Shown here piece after piece: positions 7,721 to 15,604 of a stretch of 64,000 nucleotides of DNA. The notes under the pieces are model-generated. The model was given only the letters and a program-made list of their open reading frames with translations. It did not search any database and was not told the origin of the DNA. Each line of letters opens with the position of its first letter. Position 1 is the first letter of the stretch. The translations under genes and the position numbers were made by a program. This DNA is from Desulfovibrio fairfieldensis. GTDB taxonomy: Bacteria; Desulfobacterota; Desulfovibrionia; Desulfovibrionales; Desulfovibrionaceae. The stretch lies in contig NZ_CP014229.1 of assembly GCF_001553605.1 (NCBI RefSeq), positions 1,764,501 to 1,828,500 of the forward strand. Reading direction: 5' to 3'.

Positions 7721-9025
7721 ATGCGGACGATCCGTCTTTTTGATTTGCTCAGAGGCTTTTCCACCGCGCTGGACATGGTGACGCCGGCTCTGGCCGGACA
7801 TCACGCGCGCGTGGCCTATCTGAGCCTGCGCATGGCGGAAAAACTGGGCTACAGCCGACGCAGGCGCAGCCAGCTGCTGACCGCGGCCATCCTCCACGAT
7901 ATCGGCACCGTGCCCCTGAAAACGGAAACCAGGGATCTGGTTTTTGAAATCAACGAGGGCCCCCACTCCCGTGCGGGCTGGGCTTTCTGCAAAACAGCGG
8001 GACTGCCGGAGGCCATCCATACCCTGGTCCTCCACCACCATACCCCTTGGAGCACGGCCCGCGCATGCGGCGGGGACGCCCGTCTGGGCAATCTCATCCA
8101 TCTGGCCGACAGGCTGGACATTGCCCTGCGCGCGCAGAAAAATACGGATTTCACCGCCGTGGCCGAGCATCTTTCCCGCCAGAGCGGCAAGTTCGCTCCA
8201 CGCTATCTGGAGGCCCTGCGCGCTTTGGCCGAAGACCGGGAGTTCGTGGAACAGGCCGGCCATGCGGAAGCCATGCTCCAACATTTGGGCGAAATCGCCC
8301 CCACAGAATGCCTGGGGCCACGAAAATTGCTGAAGGTCTGCGGACTGTTTTCCCTGATCGTCGACTCCAAAAGTCCGTTCACGGCCACCCATTCCAGCGG
8401 CGTGGCCTATACGGCCCGTGCCTTGCTGCAGCGCAGCGGCCTGGCAAGCGCAGAGGAATATACCACCATTTTTGTGGCCGGTCTGCTGCACGATATCGGC
8501 AAACTGGCCGTGCCCACGGAAATCCTGGAAAAACCCGCTGCCCTCACCCCCGAGGAATTCGCCGTCATTCAGCGTCATGCCGGAGTCGGCCTGGATCTGC
8601 TGGGCAGCGTGCCCGGCTTTGCCTGCATCCGGACCTGGGGCGGCCTGCACCACGAGCGGCCCGACGGTTCGGGCTATCCCCTGGGCCTCAGCGGACGGCA
8701 ACTCCCCCTGCCCGCACGGATCATGGCCGTGGCCGACGTGTTCACCGCCCTGACTGAGGACAGGCCCTACCGCAAAGGCATGCAGATCGACGATACCCTG
8801 ACGGTCATGCGGGACATGGCCGGTCGGAGTGCCCTGGACGCCGACGTGGTGCGTCTGCTGGCCGACGACGTGGCCCGGATCAATCGGGCCCGCCTTGACG
8901 GGCAGCGTAAGGCCGCTGAAAATTTTCAGCAACTGCGCGCCCTGTGCCGCAAGCCGGAAGAAACCGGCCCCGAGGGCGAAGCGCCCGTCCACGACGGCGA
9001 GCCTTACGGACACAGAGCATTTTGA
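7721..9025 (+). CDS. HD-GYP domain protein with an additional N-terminal HD domain (probable c-di-GMP phosphodiesterase)
   Basis: A 434-residue cytoplasmic protein. An N-terminal HD-like domain (about 25-150) carries 'AAILHDIG' (H59-D60) and an 'LVLHHHT' histidine cluster. The C-terminal domain (about 205-400) is a complete HD-GYP: 'LLHDIGK' at 256-261 and 'HHERPDGSGYP' at 310-320. Family knowledge gives hydrolysis of cyclic di-GMP at a bimetallic site. No receiver or sensor domain is visible, so the N-terminal HD may be the regulatory or a second catalytic module. GAGG precedes the ATG. The hemerythrin gene follows 99 bp downstream. Confidence 0.85.
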   Translation: MRTIRLFDLLRGFSTALDMVTPALAGHHARVAYLSLRMAEKLGYSRRRRSQLLTAAILHDIGTVPLKTETRDLVFEINEGPHSRAGWAFCKTAGLPEAIHTLVLHHHTPWSTARACGGDARLGNLIHLADRLDIALRAQKNTDFTAVAEHLSRQSGKFAPRYLEALRALAEDREFVEQAGHAEAMLQHLGEIAPTECLGPRKLLKVCGLFSLIVDSKSPFTATHSSGVAYTARALLQRSGLASAEEYTTIFVAGLLHDIGKLAVPTEILEKPAALTPEEFAVIQRHAGVGLDLLGSVPGFACIRTWGGLHHERPDGSGYPLGLSGRQLPLPARIMAVADVFTALTEDRPYRKGMQIDDTLTVMRDMAGRSALDADVVRLLADDVARINRARLDGQRKAAENFQQLRALCRKPEETGPEGEAPVHDGEPYGHRAF

Positions 9026-9124
9026 TACTGTCAAAATATTCCGCGCACGCTTGCTTGGCCGTCAAGGAACAATTTCAAGCGCGACAGGCTCTAGGGGCTG
9101 TTATGCGCAAGGCAGGATATAACG

Positions 9125-10198
9125 ATGCGTACCACTCTCTTTCTGCTGCTGGCCTGTGGACTGCTGGCGGGTGCGGCCACGGCTCTGGCCCCCGCCGCGC
9201 CCCTGGACTGGATATTGCCGGTTCTGGCCCTGCTGCCGGGCGGCTGCGGCCTGATTCTGCTCTACCGGGCGGTATTCGCCCCGGCAAAGGCGCTGGAACG
9301 GGATCTGCGCGGCCTGAAGGAGACCGCCGCCCTGCCCTGCGACGCGGCCTACGGCCTGCTGCGCCCAGTGGCGGACGCGGCGGCCGGACATGCGGAGCTG
9401 TTGCGGCGCGAACTGGCCCAGGCCCGGTGGGACGCCGAGGAGGCGACCCAGTCGTTGGAGGAGTGGCGCGAAAAATACAAGCTGATACAGGCTGGTCAGC
9501 AGCTGATCCGCGAGAACTTGGCGGCAAGCGCCACGCGCATCCACATACTTTCCGATGAATTATCCCGCTTGTTGCCTTCCCTGGCCGAGTCCGGTCCCGG
9601 CGCGGCTCCGGCCGGTGAGGAAGCGCTCTCGCGCCGCGCGCGCGGCGCGGATGCGCTCATCACGCAATTTCTGAAAAAATTCAACAGTGATCTGGATTTT
9701 CTCAATGCCTGTCTGGCGCAGGTGGAAAAATTCACCGACATGGCGCAGACAGAACAGCCGGCGGTGTTCCGGCCCAGCGGCGACGCCATTGTGACTTGGT
9801 CCGACAGTCTGTCCACGGGCGTACCGGCCGTGGACGGGCAGCACAAACTTTTGCTTTCCTACATCAACAAGCTGCACCGGGCCATCCGGGACGGCAGGGA
9901 TGAAAAGACCCTGCTGGAAGTGCTGGACGCTCTGGCGGGCTATGCCTTCACCCACTTCAATACAGAGGAAATCTTCTTCAGCCACTCCGACTACCCGGAT
10001 GTGGAGAAGCATATCCGCGTGCACGACCAGTTCAAGGCCAAAGTGGTGGAATTCCGCGACGCGGTTTCAGACGGCAAGGCCAATGTGGATACGGAAGTGC
10101 TGGACTTTCTGAAAAACTGGCTCATTGAGCACATTCAGGGCATGGATGTCGCCTTTGCCCCCTATCTTGCCAAAGCGTCGGGCGACGGCCGGGGGTGA
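9125..10198 (+). CDS. Membrane-anchored bacteriohemerythrin
   Basis: A 357-residue protein. Two N-terminal hydrophobic segments (about 3-22 and 28-48) anchor it. A coiled-coil-like region (85-210) resembles chemoreceptor linkers but lacks the methyl-accepting signature. The C-terminal hemerythrin domain (about 225-350) has the diiron ligands H240, H277, E281, H296, H300, H336 and D341 in the order expected. Known members bind O2 reversibly; in an anaerobe it is probably an oxygen sensor or scavenger. The upstream c-di-GMP phosphodiesterase may be its signalling partner (inference from adjacency). AGGA lies 8 nt before the ATG. Confidence 0.85.
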   Translation: MRTTLFLLLACGLLAGAATALAPAAPLDWILPVLALLPGGCGLILLYRAVFAPAKALERDLRGLKETAALPCDAAYGLLRPVADAAAGHAELLRRELAQARWDAEEATQSLEEWREKYKLIQAGQQLIRENLAASATRIHILSDELSRLLPSLAESGPGAAPAGEEALSRRARGADALITQFLKKFNSDLDFLNACLAQVEKFTDMAQTEQPAVFRPSGDAIVTWSDSLSTGVPAVDGQHKLLLSYINKLHRAIRDGRDEKTLLEVLDALAGYAFTHFNTEEIFFSHSDYPDVEKHIRVHDQFKAKVVEFRDAVSDGKANVDTEVLDFLKNWLIEHIQGMDVAFAPYLAKASGDGRG

Positions 10199-10230
10199 TC
10201 CCGGCCGTGCCGGATTCATTCTGGAACAGA

Positions 10231-10250
10231 TTCACGGTGAAATTGCTCTA
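10231..10250 (+). repeat. Right-end remnant of a TAGAGCA-family repeat
   Basis: The sequence ends GTGAAATTGCTCTAG, as in full copies of the family. No left end is recognisable, apart from a degenerate AACAGATTCACGG just upstream. It is fused directly to the long-hairpin element that starts at 10250. Confidence 0.5.
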
Positions 10251-10396
10251 GGGTCTGTTAAGACTATAGAATTTTTGTTCGCCTGCAAGGAAGATAAACC
10301 TGCTTTGAGGGAGTGTACTCTTCTGGTACTCGACCGAAAAAGCAGGTGAAATCTGACGCGGCAGGAGGGCAAAAAGGCATAGCGTTAACAGGCCCT
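10250..10396 (+). repeat. Long-hairpin element, copy 1 (conserved GTACTC-GACCG core)
   Basis: This 147-nt element has terminal inverted repeats AGGGTCTGTTAA (10250-10261) and TTAACAGGCCCT (10385-10396). An inner perfect 9-bp stem, ACCTGCTTT (10298-10306) with AAAGCAGGT (10339-10347), frames a loop containing GGAGTGTACTCT and GTACTCGACCGAA. The second copy at 35265 keeps the loop and overall fold while the stems differ in sequence. It sits between the convergent hemerythrin and nrdG genes. It could be a structured RNA, a 3'-UTR element or a non-autonomous mobile element. Confidence 0.75.
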
Positions 10397-10482
10397 AAGC
10401 GATTCCGCAGCAATCCTTGTCGCGCGGCGGAAAAGAACGGCCCCCAAAAACCAAAGTCTCGACGCGCCGGAATCGATCCGGT

Positions 10483-11094
10483 TCAGGCCGCATCTGTTGC
10501 ATGCTTTCCGGCGGCGCGCGCCAGCTGACGCCGCTGCTCCCTGTCCAGCAGGCGTTGGTTGGAACTGCCCCGGAAGGGCAGATCCAGATCCCGCAGAGCT
10601 TCCAGATACGGCCCGTCAATGAGCAGATCGGTCAGCTCCAGCAGGCGGGCTATTTCCGAAGCGTCTCCGCGTTCCGCCCGCGCCAGCAAAGATTCATAGG
10701 TATAGCCGGTGTACGTGACCACATCCCCGCCCCGCGCGCGGACCCTCTCGGCCACGGCGCAGAGCGCCGCGGCCTGGAGAAAGGGTTCGCCGCCGGAAAA
10801 GGTAACTCCGGCCAGCAACGGATTTTCGTCATACACAGCGAGGAGTTCGTCCACGTCGCGGATGAAACCGCCCTCCAGGCTGTGCGTTTCCGGATTGTGG
10901 CAGCCCTTGCAGCCGTGCGGACAGCCTTGGGTAAAGAGCACGAAGCGCAGGCCCGGACCGTCCACAATGGATTCTTCGACAATGCCGGACAGACGCAAAG
11001 ACGGGCGCAGATACGGGCGCGATTCACTGTCCGACTGCAATCCCGCCCGCGCGCGGGCCGCAGCGGGCGACGCGGACGCGGTCCGCTCAGGCAT
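10483..11094 (-). CDS. nrdG: Anaerobic ribonucleotide reductase activase
   Basis: A radical-SAM activating enzyme that generates the glycyl radical on class III ribonucleotide reductase. The [4Fe-4S]/SAM motif CPHGCKGC holds C58, C62 and C65. 'VDGPGLRFVLFTQGC' upstream and 'GVTFSGGEPFLQ' downstream are NrdG/PflA signatures. The start is uncertain: the ATG at 11094 overlaps the TGA of the glycyl-radical mini-gene (ATGCCTGA) and gives 203 residues. The first 25 residues are low-complexity, and longer readings up to 11235 are possible but unsupported. It is the last gene of the riboswitch-controlled nrdD operon. Confidence 0.9.
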   Translation of the reverse strand: MPERTASASPAAARARAGLQSDSESRPYLRPSLRLSGIVEESIVDGPGLRFVLFTQGCPHGCKGCHNPETHSLEGGFIRDVDELLAVYDENPLLAGVTFSGGEPFLQAAALCAVAERVRARGGDVVTYTGYTYESLLARAERGDASEIARLLELTDLLIDGPYLEALRDLDLPFRGSSNQRLLDREQRRQLARAAGKHATDAA

Positions 11095-11257
11095 GGCGGA
11101 CCCGGTCATGCTCCTCGGCTCGCTTGGCATTGTTGAAGCGGTCCAGGGTGCCCACCAGATAGCCGGTGATCCGGCGGATGCGCTCAAAGCCCATGCCCTG
11201 GCCCACCATCTTCTGTTTCGTTTTCGTTTCCTCAAACAAGCGCGATTCCATCAGCAT
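11087..11257 (-). CDS. Detached glycyl-radical C-terminal domain of class III ribonucleotide reductase
   Basis: A 56-residue protein whose C-terminal half, 'FERIRRITGYLVGTLDRF' and onward to 'RVRH', matches the glycyl-radical tail that normally ends NrdD (R-R-x-x-GYL, then FN-x-x-K-R and RVKH). The radical Gly is predicted at residue 32. The upstream NrdD stops before this motif, so the radical site is supplied in trans. ATG 11257 has AGGAG 9 nt upstream. nrdG starts inside its last codons. A dispersed repeat (11332-11457) lies between it and nrdD. YfiD is a precedent for a stand-alone glycyl-radical domain. Confidence 0.85.
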   Translation of the reverse strand: MLMESRLFEETKTKQKMVGQGMGFERIRRITGYLVGTLDRFNNAKRAEEHDRVRHA

Positions 11258-11331
11258 TGCCGCAATCTCCTTTCTGGTTCTGAAAGTTGTAAAAAATTTC
11301 CCACCGGTTCGGGAACCGGAGTTCAATAACG

Positions 11332-11457
11332 CGGATCAACTTTGAGAAGTTACATTCTCAGAGTGTCAGAGACGCCCGCTTCGGCGCTTAACGGCGCAAG
11401 TGAATCGCGCCCTCGCCTTCGCAGCCGCCAGAGCAATTTCAAGTTGAAATTGCTCCA
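11332..11457. repeat. TAGAGCA-family intergenic repeat, copy C
   Basis: The left part has a hairpin CTTTGAGAA / TTCTCAGAG. The right end is a palindrome AGAGCAATTTCAA / TTGAAATTGCTCC. It lies inside the nrd operon, between the body of nrdD and the glycyl-radical mini-gene. Confidence 0.75.
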
Positions 11458-11480
11458 CTATGATATTCCACCTCGACCGT

Positions 11481-13736
11481 TCATTCCCACTTGGGCATCA
11501 GGGGGTATTTTCTGCGGAGTTCCCGCAGCGCCTCCAGACTGATCCCCTCGCCCTCGCGGCGGCCGCAACGCGGGCAGACGTCGTTGATGACGCCCGTGTA
11601 GCCGCAGACCGGATCGCGGTCCAGGGGATGGTTGATGGAGCCGTAGCCCACGCCCTGATCATGCATGTAGCGGATGATGCGCTCAAAGGCCTCGAGATTT
11701 TTGCAGGTATCCCCGTCCAGCTCCACATAGGTGATGTGCCCGGCGTTGGTCATGGCGTGGTAGGGAGCTTCCAGCTGGATCTTCCTGAAGGCCTTGATGG
11801 GATAGTAAACCGGCACATGGAAGGAATTAGTGTAATAATCGCGGTCCGTGACGCCGGGAATACTGCCGTAGCGCTCCCGGTCCAGGGACACGAAACGCCC
11901 GCTCAAGCTTTCCGCCGGGGTGGCGATGAGCGTGAAGTTCAGGCCGGTCTTTTCCGCTTCCTCGTCAGCGCGACGGCGCATATGCCCGATGATTTCCAGG
12001 CCCAGCTTCTGGGCCTCCTCGCTTTCGCCGTGATGCGCGCCCACCAAGGCCTTGAGGGCCTCGGCCAGACCGATGAAGCCGATGGTCAGGGTGCCGTGCT
12101 TGAGCACTTCCCCTATGCCGTCGTCCCAGTCCAGCTTGCCGGAATCCAGCCAGATGCCGTTGCCCATAAGGAAGGGATAGTTGCGCACCTTTTTGGCGCT
12201 CTGGATCTTGAGCCGGTGCAGCAACTGCCGGAAGACCAGATCGATCTTCTCATCCAGCAGGGCGTAAAACTTTTCCGGATCATTACGGGCTTCCAGGCCC
12301 AGGCGCGGCAGGTTCACGGAGGTGAAGCTCAGATTGCCGCGTCCGCAGGTCACCTGGCGCTCCGGATCATACACATTGCCCAGCACACGCGTGCGGCAAC
12401 CCATATAGGCCACTTCGCTGTCGTAATAACCGTCCCTGTAGTACTGGAGGTTGAAGGGGGCGTCAAGAAAGCTGAAATTGGGGAAAAGGCGTTTAGCCGA
12501 GGTTTCCATGGCCAGTTTGAACAAATCGTAGTTGGGGTCCTCGGGATTGTAGTTGACCCCTTCCTTGACCTTGAAAATCTGCACCGGGAAAATGGAAGTC
12601 TCGCCGTTGCCCAGACCGGCCTGGGTGGCCAGGAGCAGGTTTTTCATGACCATCCGGCCCTCGGCGGAGACGTCCGTGCCGTAGTTGATGGAGCTGAACG
12701 GCACCTGGGCCCCGGCCCGGGAATTCATGGTATTCAGGTTGTGGATCAGGGCCTCCATGGCCTGGTACACGCGCCGGTCCGTATTGGCCAGAGCTTCGTC
12801 CACGGCATAGGCGTGGGCGCGTTCCGCCAGTTCTTTCCACTGTTCGGGAGCGGCTTCGGTCAGCGCGCGGCCCAGAGCATCGGCTCCGGCCATGCTCGGG
12901 CGCACGCCCACGGCATCCAGCAGTTTCCCGGCCAGTTCCTCCGCGGCGGCCGCGTCCAGGCCCCCGGCAATGCGCAGGCAGGCGCAGAAGGCCTTGCGGT
13001 ATTCCTTGGCATAGGTCTTGATCACGCCCTCGGCCATGGCATAGTCAAAGTGCGGCACGCTCTGGCCGCCGTGCATTTCATTCTGGTTGGCCTGAATGGC
13101 TATGCAGGCCAGGGCCGAATAGCTTTCAATGGAATTGGGCTCACGCAGATAGCCGTGCCCGGTGGAGAAACCGTTTTTGAACAGCGGGATCAGATTGATC
13201 TGGCAGCAGGTTTCGGTGAGCATGTAGAAATCTTTGTCATGAATATGGATATCGCCGTTAAGATGCGCGGCCGAGGCGTCCTTGGGCAGGATATAATTGT
13301 CGATGAAGAATTTGGAGCCCTCGGAACCGTACTTGAGCATGGTGCCCATGGCCGTGTCGCCGTCAATATTGGCGTTCTCCCGCTTGATGTCCTCCCGGAT
13401 GGCCGGGGAGTACGTCAGCTTTTTGTAGATATCCATCAGATAGGATTCCGCGTTGCGGATCTTGGCGTGCTCCGCGCGGTAGAGAATATAGGCCTTGGCG
13501 GTTTTGGCGTAATCGTACTGGATCAGCGTTTCTTCCACCACGTCCTGAATTTCTTCCACATGGCGGAGGCTGCGCTCATCCAGCTTTCTGCAGACTTTCT
13601 CGGTGACGAAAAGCAGGTCCGTGGGCGACATGTCCTCGCCGCCCACAGCCTGGTTGGCTTTGGTGATGGCGTTGAGAATCTTGACCGAATCAAAGGGCAC
13701 GGACGCGCCGTCCCGTTTCATAATACTGGCGGGCAT
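11481..13736 (-). CDS. nrdD: Anaerobic (class III) ribonucleoside-triphosphate reductase, main chain lacking the glycyl-radical tail
   Basis: A 751-residue catalytic chain. An N-terminal ATP-cone (about 5-100, 'VPFDSVKILNAITKANQAVG') provides allosteric control. The central barrel contains 'DIHIHDKDFYM', 'GGQSVPHFDYAMAEGV' and the Cys-bearing 'YMGCRTRVLGN'. The C-terminal zinc ribbon has C711, C721 and C724 (CPRCG). It ends in 'PLMPKWE' without the RxxGYL radical motif, which is encoded by the separate downstream gene. The reaction is reduction of NTPs to dNTPs without oxygen. Expression is placed under a cobalamin riboswitch with an intrinsic terminator 35 bp upstream of the start codon. Confidence 0.93.
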   Translation of the reverse strand: MPASIMKRDGASVPFDSVKILNAITKANQAVGGEDMSPTDLLFVTEKVCRKLDERSLRHVEEIQDVVEETLIQYDYAKTAKAYILYRAEHAKIRNAESYLMDIYKKLTYSPAIREDIKRENANIDGDTAMGTMLKYGSEGSKFFIDNYILPKDASAAHLNGDIHIHDKDFYMLTETCCQINLIPLFKNGFSTGHGYLREPNSIESYSALACIAIQANQNEMHGGQSVPHFDYAMAEGVIKTYAKEYRKAFCACLRIAGGLDAAAAEELAGKLLDAVGVRPSMAGADALGRALTEAAPEQWKELAERAHAYAVDEALANTDRRVYQAMEALIHNLNTMNSRAGAQVPFSSINYGTDVSAEGRMVMKNLLLATQAGLGNGETSIFPVQIFKVKEGVNYNPEDPNYDLFKLAMETSAKRLFPNFSFLDAPFNLQYYRDGYYDSEVAYMGCRTRVLGNVYDPERQVTCGRGNLSFTSVNLPRLGLEARNDPEKFYALLDEKIDLVFRQLLHRLKIQSAKKVRNYPFLMGNGIWLDSGKLDWDDGIGEVLKHGTLTIGFIGLAEALKALVGAHHGESEEAQKLGLEIIGHMRRRADEEAEKTGLNFTLIATPAESLSGRFVSLDRERYGSIPGVTDRDYYTNSFHVPVYYPIKAFRKIQLEAPYHAMTNAGHITYVELDGDTCKNLEAFERIIRYMHDQGVGYGSINHPLDRDPVCGYTGVINDVCPRCGRREGEGISLEALRELRRKYPLMPKWE

Positions 13737-13770
13737 GAAAAACTCCAGGCATGGAGGGGCTGTATGGAAT

Positions 13771-13801
13771 AAAAAACCTCCGCCCGCAACACAGGCGGAG
13801 G
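13771..13801 (-). terminator. Intrinsic terminator of the riboswitch expression platform
   Basis: Read leftward, an 8-bp GC stem CCTCCGCC / GGCGGAGG (13777-13784 with 13794-13801) is followed by six Ts (13776-13771). It lies between the cobalamin aptamer and nrdD, so it fits transcriptional control of nrdD by adenosylcobalamin. Confidence 0.85.
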
Positions 13802-13879
13802 AGGAAACGCATTTATCCTCACTGCAAGACCTGACGGCAAAAGCCCCGTTGCCGACGGTCCGTCCTCAAAGACGATGAA

Positions 13880-14035
13880 TGAAAGCAGGTCTTCCGGCTT
13901 GCCGGCTCGCTTTTCGGCCTTCCCGGAGCGAATCCAGTGGCGCGCAAGGAAAAGCGGCATCAGTTCGGCGCACGGCGGCGGGTCCGCTCCCGATTTGAAC
14001 GGGATTCCCTATTAAGCCCCGAAGGGCGCTTCCGT
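13880..14035 (-). promoter_or_regulatory. Cobalamin (B12) riboswitch upstream of nrdD
   Basis: Reading leftward the aptamer landmarks appear in order: AATAGGGAATCCCG, then GGGAGCGGACCCGCC, then GCCACTGG, then CGGGAAGGC, and finally the B12 box AAGCCGGAAGACCTGC (about 13885-13900). The terminator follows before nrdD. Cobalamin riboswitches on B12-independent ribonucleotide reductases are known: B12 shuts them off in favour of a B12-dependent class II enzyme (nrdJ), which is not in this window. Confidence 0.92.
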
Positions 14036-14042
14036 ATCTCTA

Positions 14043-14072
14043 GAGATAGTCAAAACAGCCCCTTTCTGTCAA
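14043..14072 (-). promoter_or_regulatory. Promoter of the riboswitch-nrdD transcript
   Basis: Read leftward, the -35 is TTGACA (14072-14067), the spacer is 18 bp, and the -10 is TATCTC (14048-14043). Transcription would start a few bases before the aptamer. Confidence 0.55.
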
Positions 14073-14270
14073 TCAGAGGCGCGAAAAAAGGCTTCCTTGC
14101 TTCGTAACAACATACTGAATTTAAAAGATAAATTTTAAGGATACGGCCCTACGGCGACGACCGTCAGCCCTCCGGCCACAGTGCCGGGCCGCCATGCCCT
14201 CCAAAAGGTAGAGCCGGATGGTTTCATCGCCGACGATGCCGGGCGGGAGCATCTTGCCGCCCCCGCCGGT
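14073..14270. other. Intergenic stretch without a supported gene
   Basis: It lies between the nrdD promoter and the 3' end of the PilZ gene. A 43-codon leftward reading frame starting 'MLPPGIVGDETIRLYLLEG' exists here but has no good ribosome site. No terminator with a clear T-tract was found for the PilZ gene. Confidence 0.35.
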
Positions 14271-15173
14271 TCACCGCGCCGGGGCGGCCTGACTTTCGGC
14301 TCCTCTCCCTGACGGGCCGCCGAGCCGCGCCGTGATCCAGAGGTCCAGACCGGGCACGCCCTCCTCGCCCACCGGCTGCCAGTCCAGCACGGCATCCCGC
14401 CGCGCTGCGGACAGATAGCGCACAAAACGCAAATGCAGGTTCAGAGCGCTGTCCTTTTTATTCCGACCGACAATCACGCTGTGGGCAGCCAGAAAAAACT
14501 TGCGGGACTCCCCTTCCGGGCCGTTGCAGTCCAGATAGAGCAGGCAGAGCGTATTCTGATCAATATCAATGTCGTTGAGCAGATCGTAATCGACCAGCCG
14601 CACGAACGCACCACCGGCGGAGACGTCGATCAGGCGTATTTTCCGTTCCAGATCCTGGCTGTAACGGCTCATATAGATCTGCACCTGGCCGCGCTGCTCC
14701 GGCAACATGGGCGCGAACCAGAAGCGGAATTTTTTGAGCATGTCCGGCCCCAGGCGCAGCCGTTCGTGCCGACGCAACTCCCGCCATAAGGAACGGAAAG
14801 GCGTCTTGAGAGTGATCTCGGTCAGGGCGTTTCCGGCGTCGCGCCGCACATCCTGCACGCGGCAGTTGCAATAAAAACCGTGCCGCGCGACGGCAGCCTT
14901 ACCGCTCTCTTCCTGCCCGTCCCTTGCCTCTTCCGGATTCGCCTCGATATCCGGCTTGAAATAGATGCGGCACTCTCCGCCCTTCAGTTCAGCGGGAATC
15001 AGGGGCTCCGCCGTGGACAGGACCGTGATGTCGCGGGCGGTAAAGGTTACGGTGCAGAGCAGAGGTCCCGCTTCGCGCGGACGGCCGTCAAAGGTGAGTT
15101 GGACCGGAAGGGCCCGGTCACGGGCGTATTCCAGGGCGGTTGCGATATTCGGACGCCAGAGGCAGAGGGGCAT
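14271..15173 (-). CDS. PilZ-domain protein (YcgR-like layout)
   Basis: A 300-residue soluble protein. The N-terminal beta-rich region (about 20-120) resembles the YcgR-N domain. The PilZ domain begins near residue 130 with the RxxxR c-di-GMP motif (R134-R138 in 'RRHERLRLG'), and the second motif DxSxxG appears at 183-188 ('IDVSAGGAF'). Members bind cyclic di-GMP and act on flagella, exopolysaccharide or secretion. It is not adjacent to flagellar genes. Two HD-GYP proteins in the window could lower its ligand. Single-gene transcript. Confidence 0.75.
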   Translation of the reverse strand: MPLCLWRPNIATALEYARDRALPVQLTFDGRPREAGPLLCTVTFTARDITVLSTAEPLIPAELKGGECRIYFKPDIEANPEEARDGQEESGKAAVARHGFYCNCRVQDVRRDAGNALTEITLKTPFRSLWRELRRHERLRLGPDMLKKFRFWFAPMLPEQRGQVQIYMSRYSQDLERKIRLIDVSAGGAFVRLVDYDLLNDIDIDQNTLCLLYLDCNGPEGESRKFFLAAHSVIVGRNKKDSALNLHLRFVRYLSAARRDAVLDWQPVGEEGVPGLDLWITARLGGPSGRGAESQAAPAR

Positions 15174-15527
15174 TACGCGGATCTCCTGTCATCACCAAGG
15201 ATGCATGCCATGTCCTTTGGCACAGAGCAAGCTGGGGAATTGCCATTCTCAAAGCCGGCGCTGCCCTCAGTCGGCTGCTGTTGTTATTCGCAGCAATGCT
15301 GTCCTCGTCTGTCGCGTTGCGGCTACAGCCAGGCTTCGCCATGAACGGTTCAGGCAAGCCCCGGCGGCAATAGCTGACGCCCGGTGGGACTGAGGTTCAG
15401 CCTTTTGCCTCAGGCGCGGGCGGCCACGCGAGTGAGCGCCGGAGCAGGGAATCTTTCAACGTTAACCTACCCTATTTCCCAAGGATTTTTCATGGATAGC
15501 TCACGCGGACGCGTTCTGTAAAGTCAC
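15174..15527. other. Intergenic region with a short repeat shared with 20274
   Basis: No gene is supported here. A 28-nt segment at 15333-15360 starting GCTTCGCCATGAACGG matches 20274-20301 with three mismatches. The surrounding sequence is rich in small palindromes, such as CGGCTACAGCCAG. It is probably another dispersed intergenic element. Confidence 0.45.
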
Positions 15528-15573
15528 AACAGCGCCCCGTCCCGGTCGAACTTGACCGTGACGGGGCGCTGTT
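15528..15573. terminator. Very stable bidirectional hairpin
   Basis: A perfect 14-bp stem AACAGCGCCCCGTC / GACGGGGCGCTGTT has a nested CGGTC / GACCG stem inside. No T-tract is present on either side. It may separate the M16 and PilZ transcription units or be part of a small RNA. Confidence 0.55.
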
Positions 15574-15604
15574 CAGACAAAACCTGCGAACGCCGGGGAT
15601 ATTC

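Noticed and set aside
11460-13772. Long rightward open frame antisense to nrdD (770 codons)
   Set aside because: It mirrors nrdD on the opposite strand, has a His/Gly/Gln-rich composition typical of GC-rich antisense frames, and no ribosome site. nrdD explains the region fully.
14138-14272. 43-codon leftward frame starting MLPPGIVGDETIRLYLLEG
   Set aside because: Reads somewhat like protein, but lacks a clear ribosome site and a recognisable partner; it may be remnant coding sequence.
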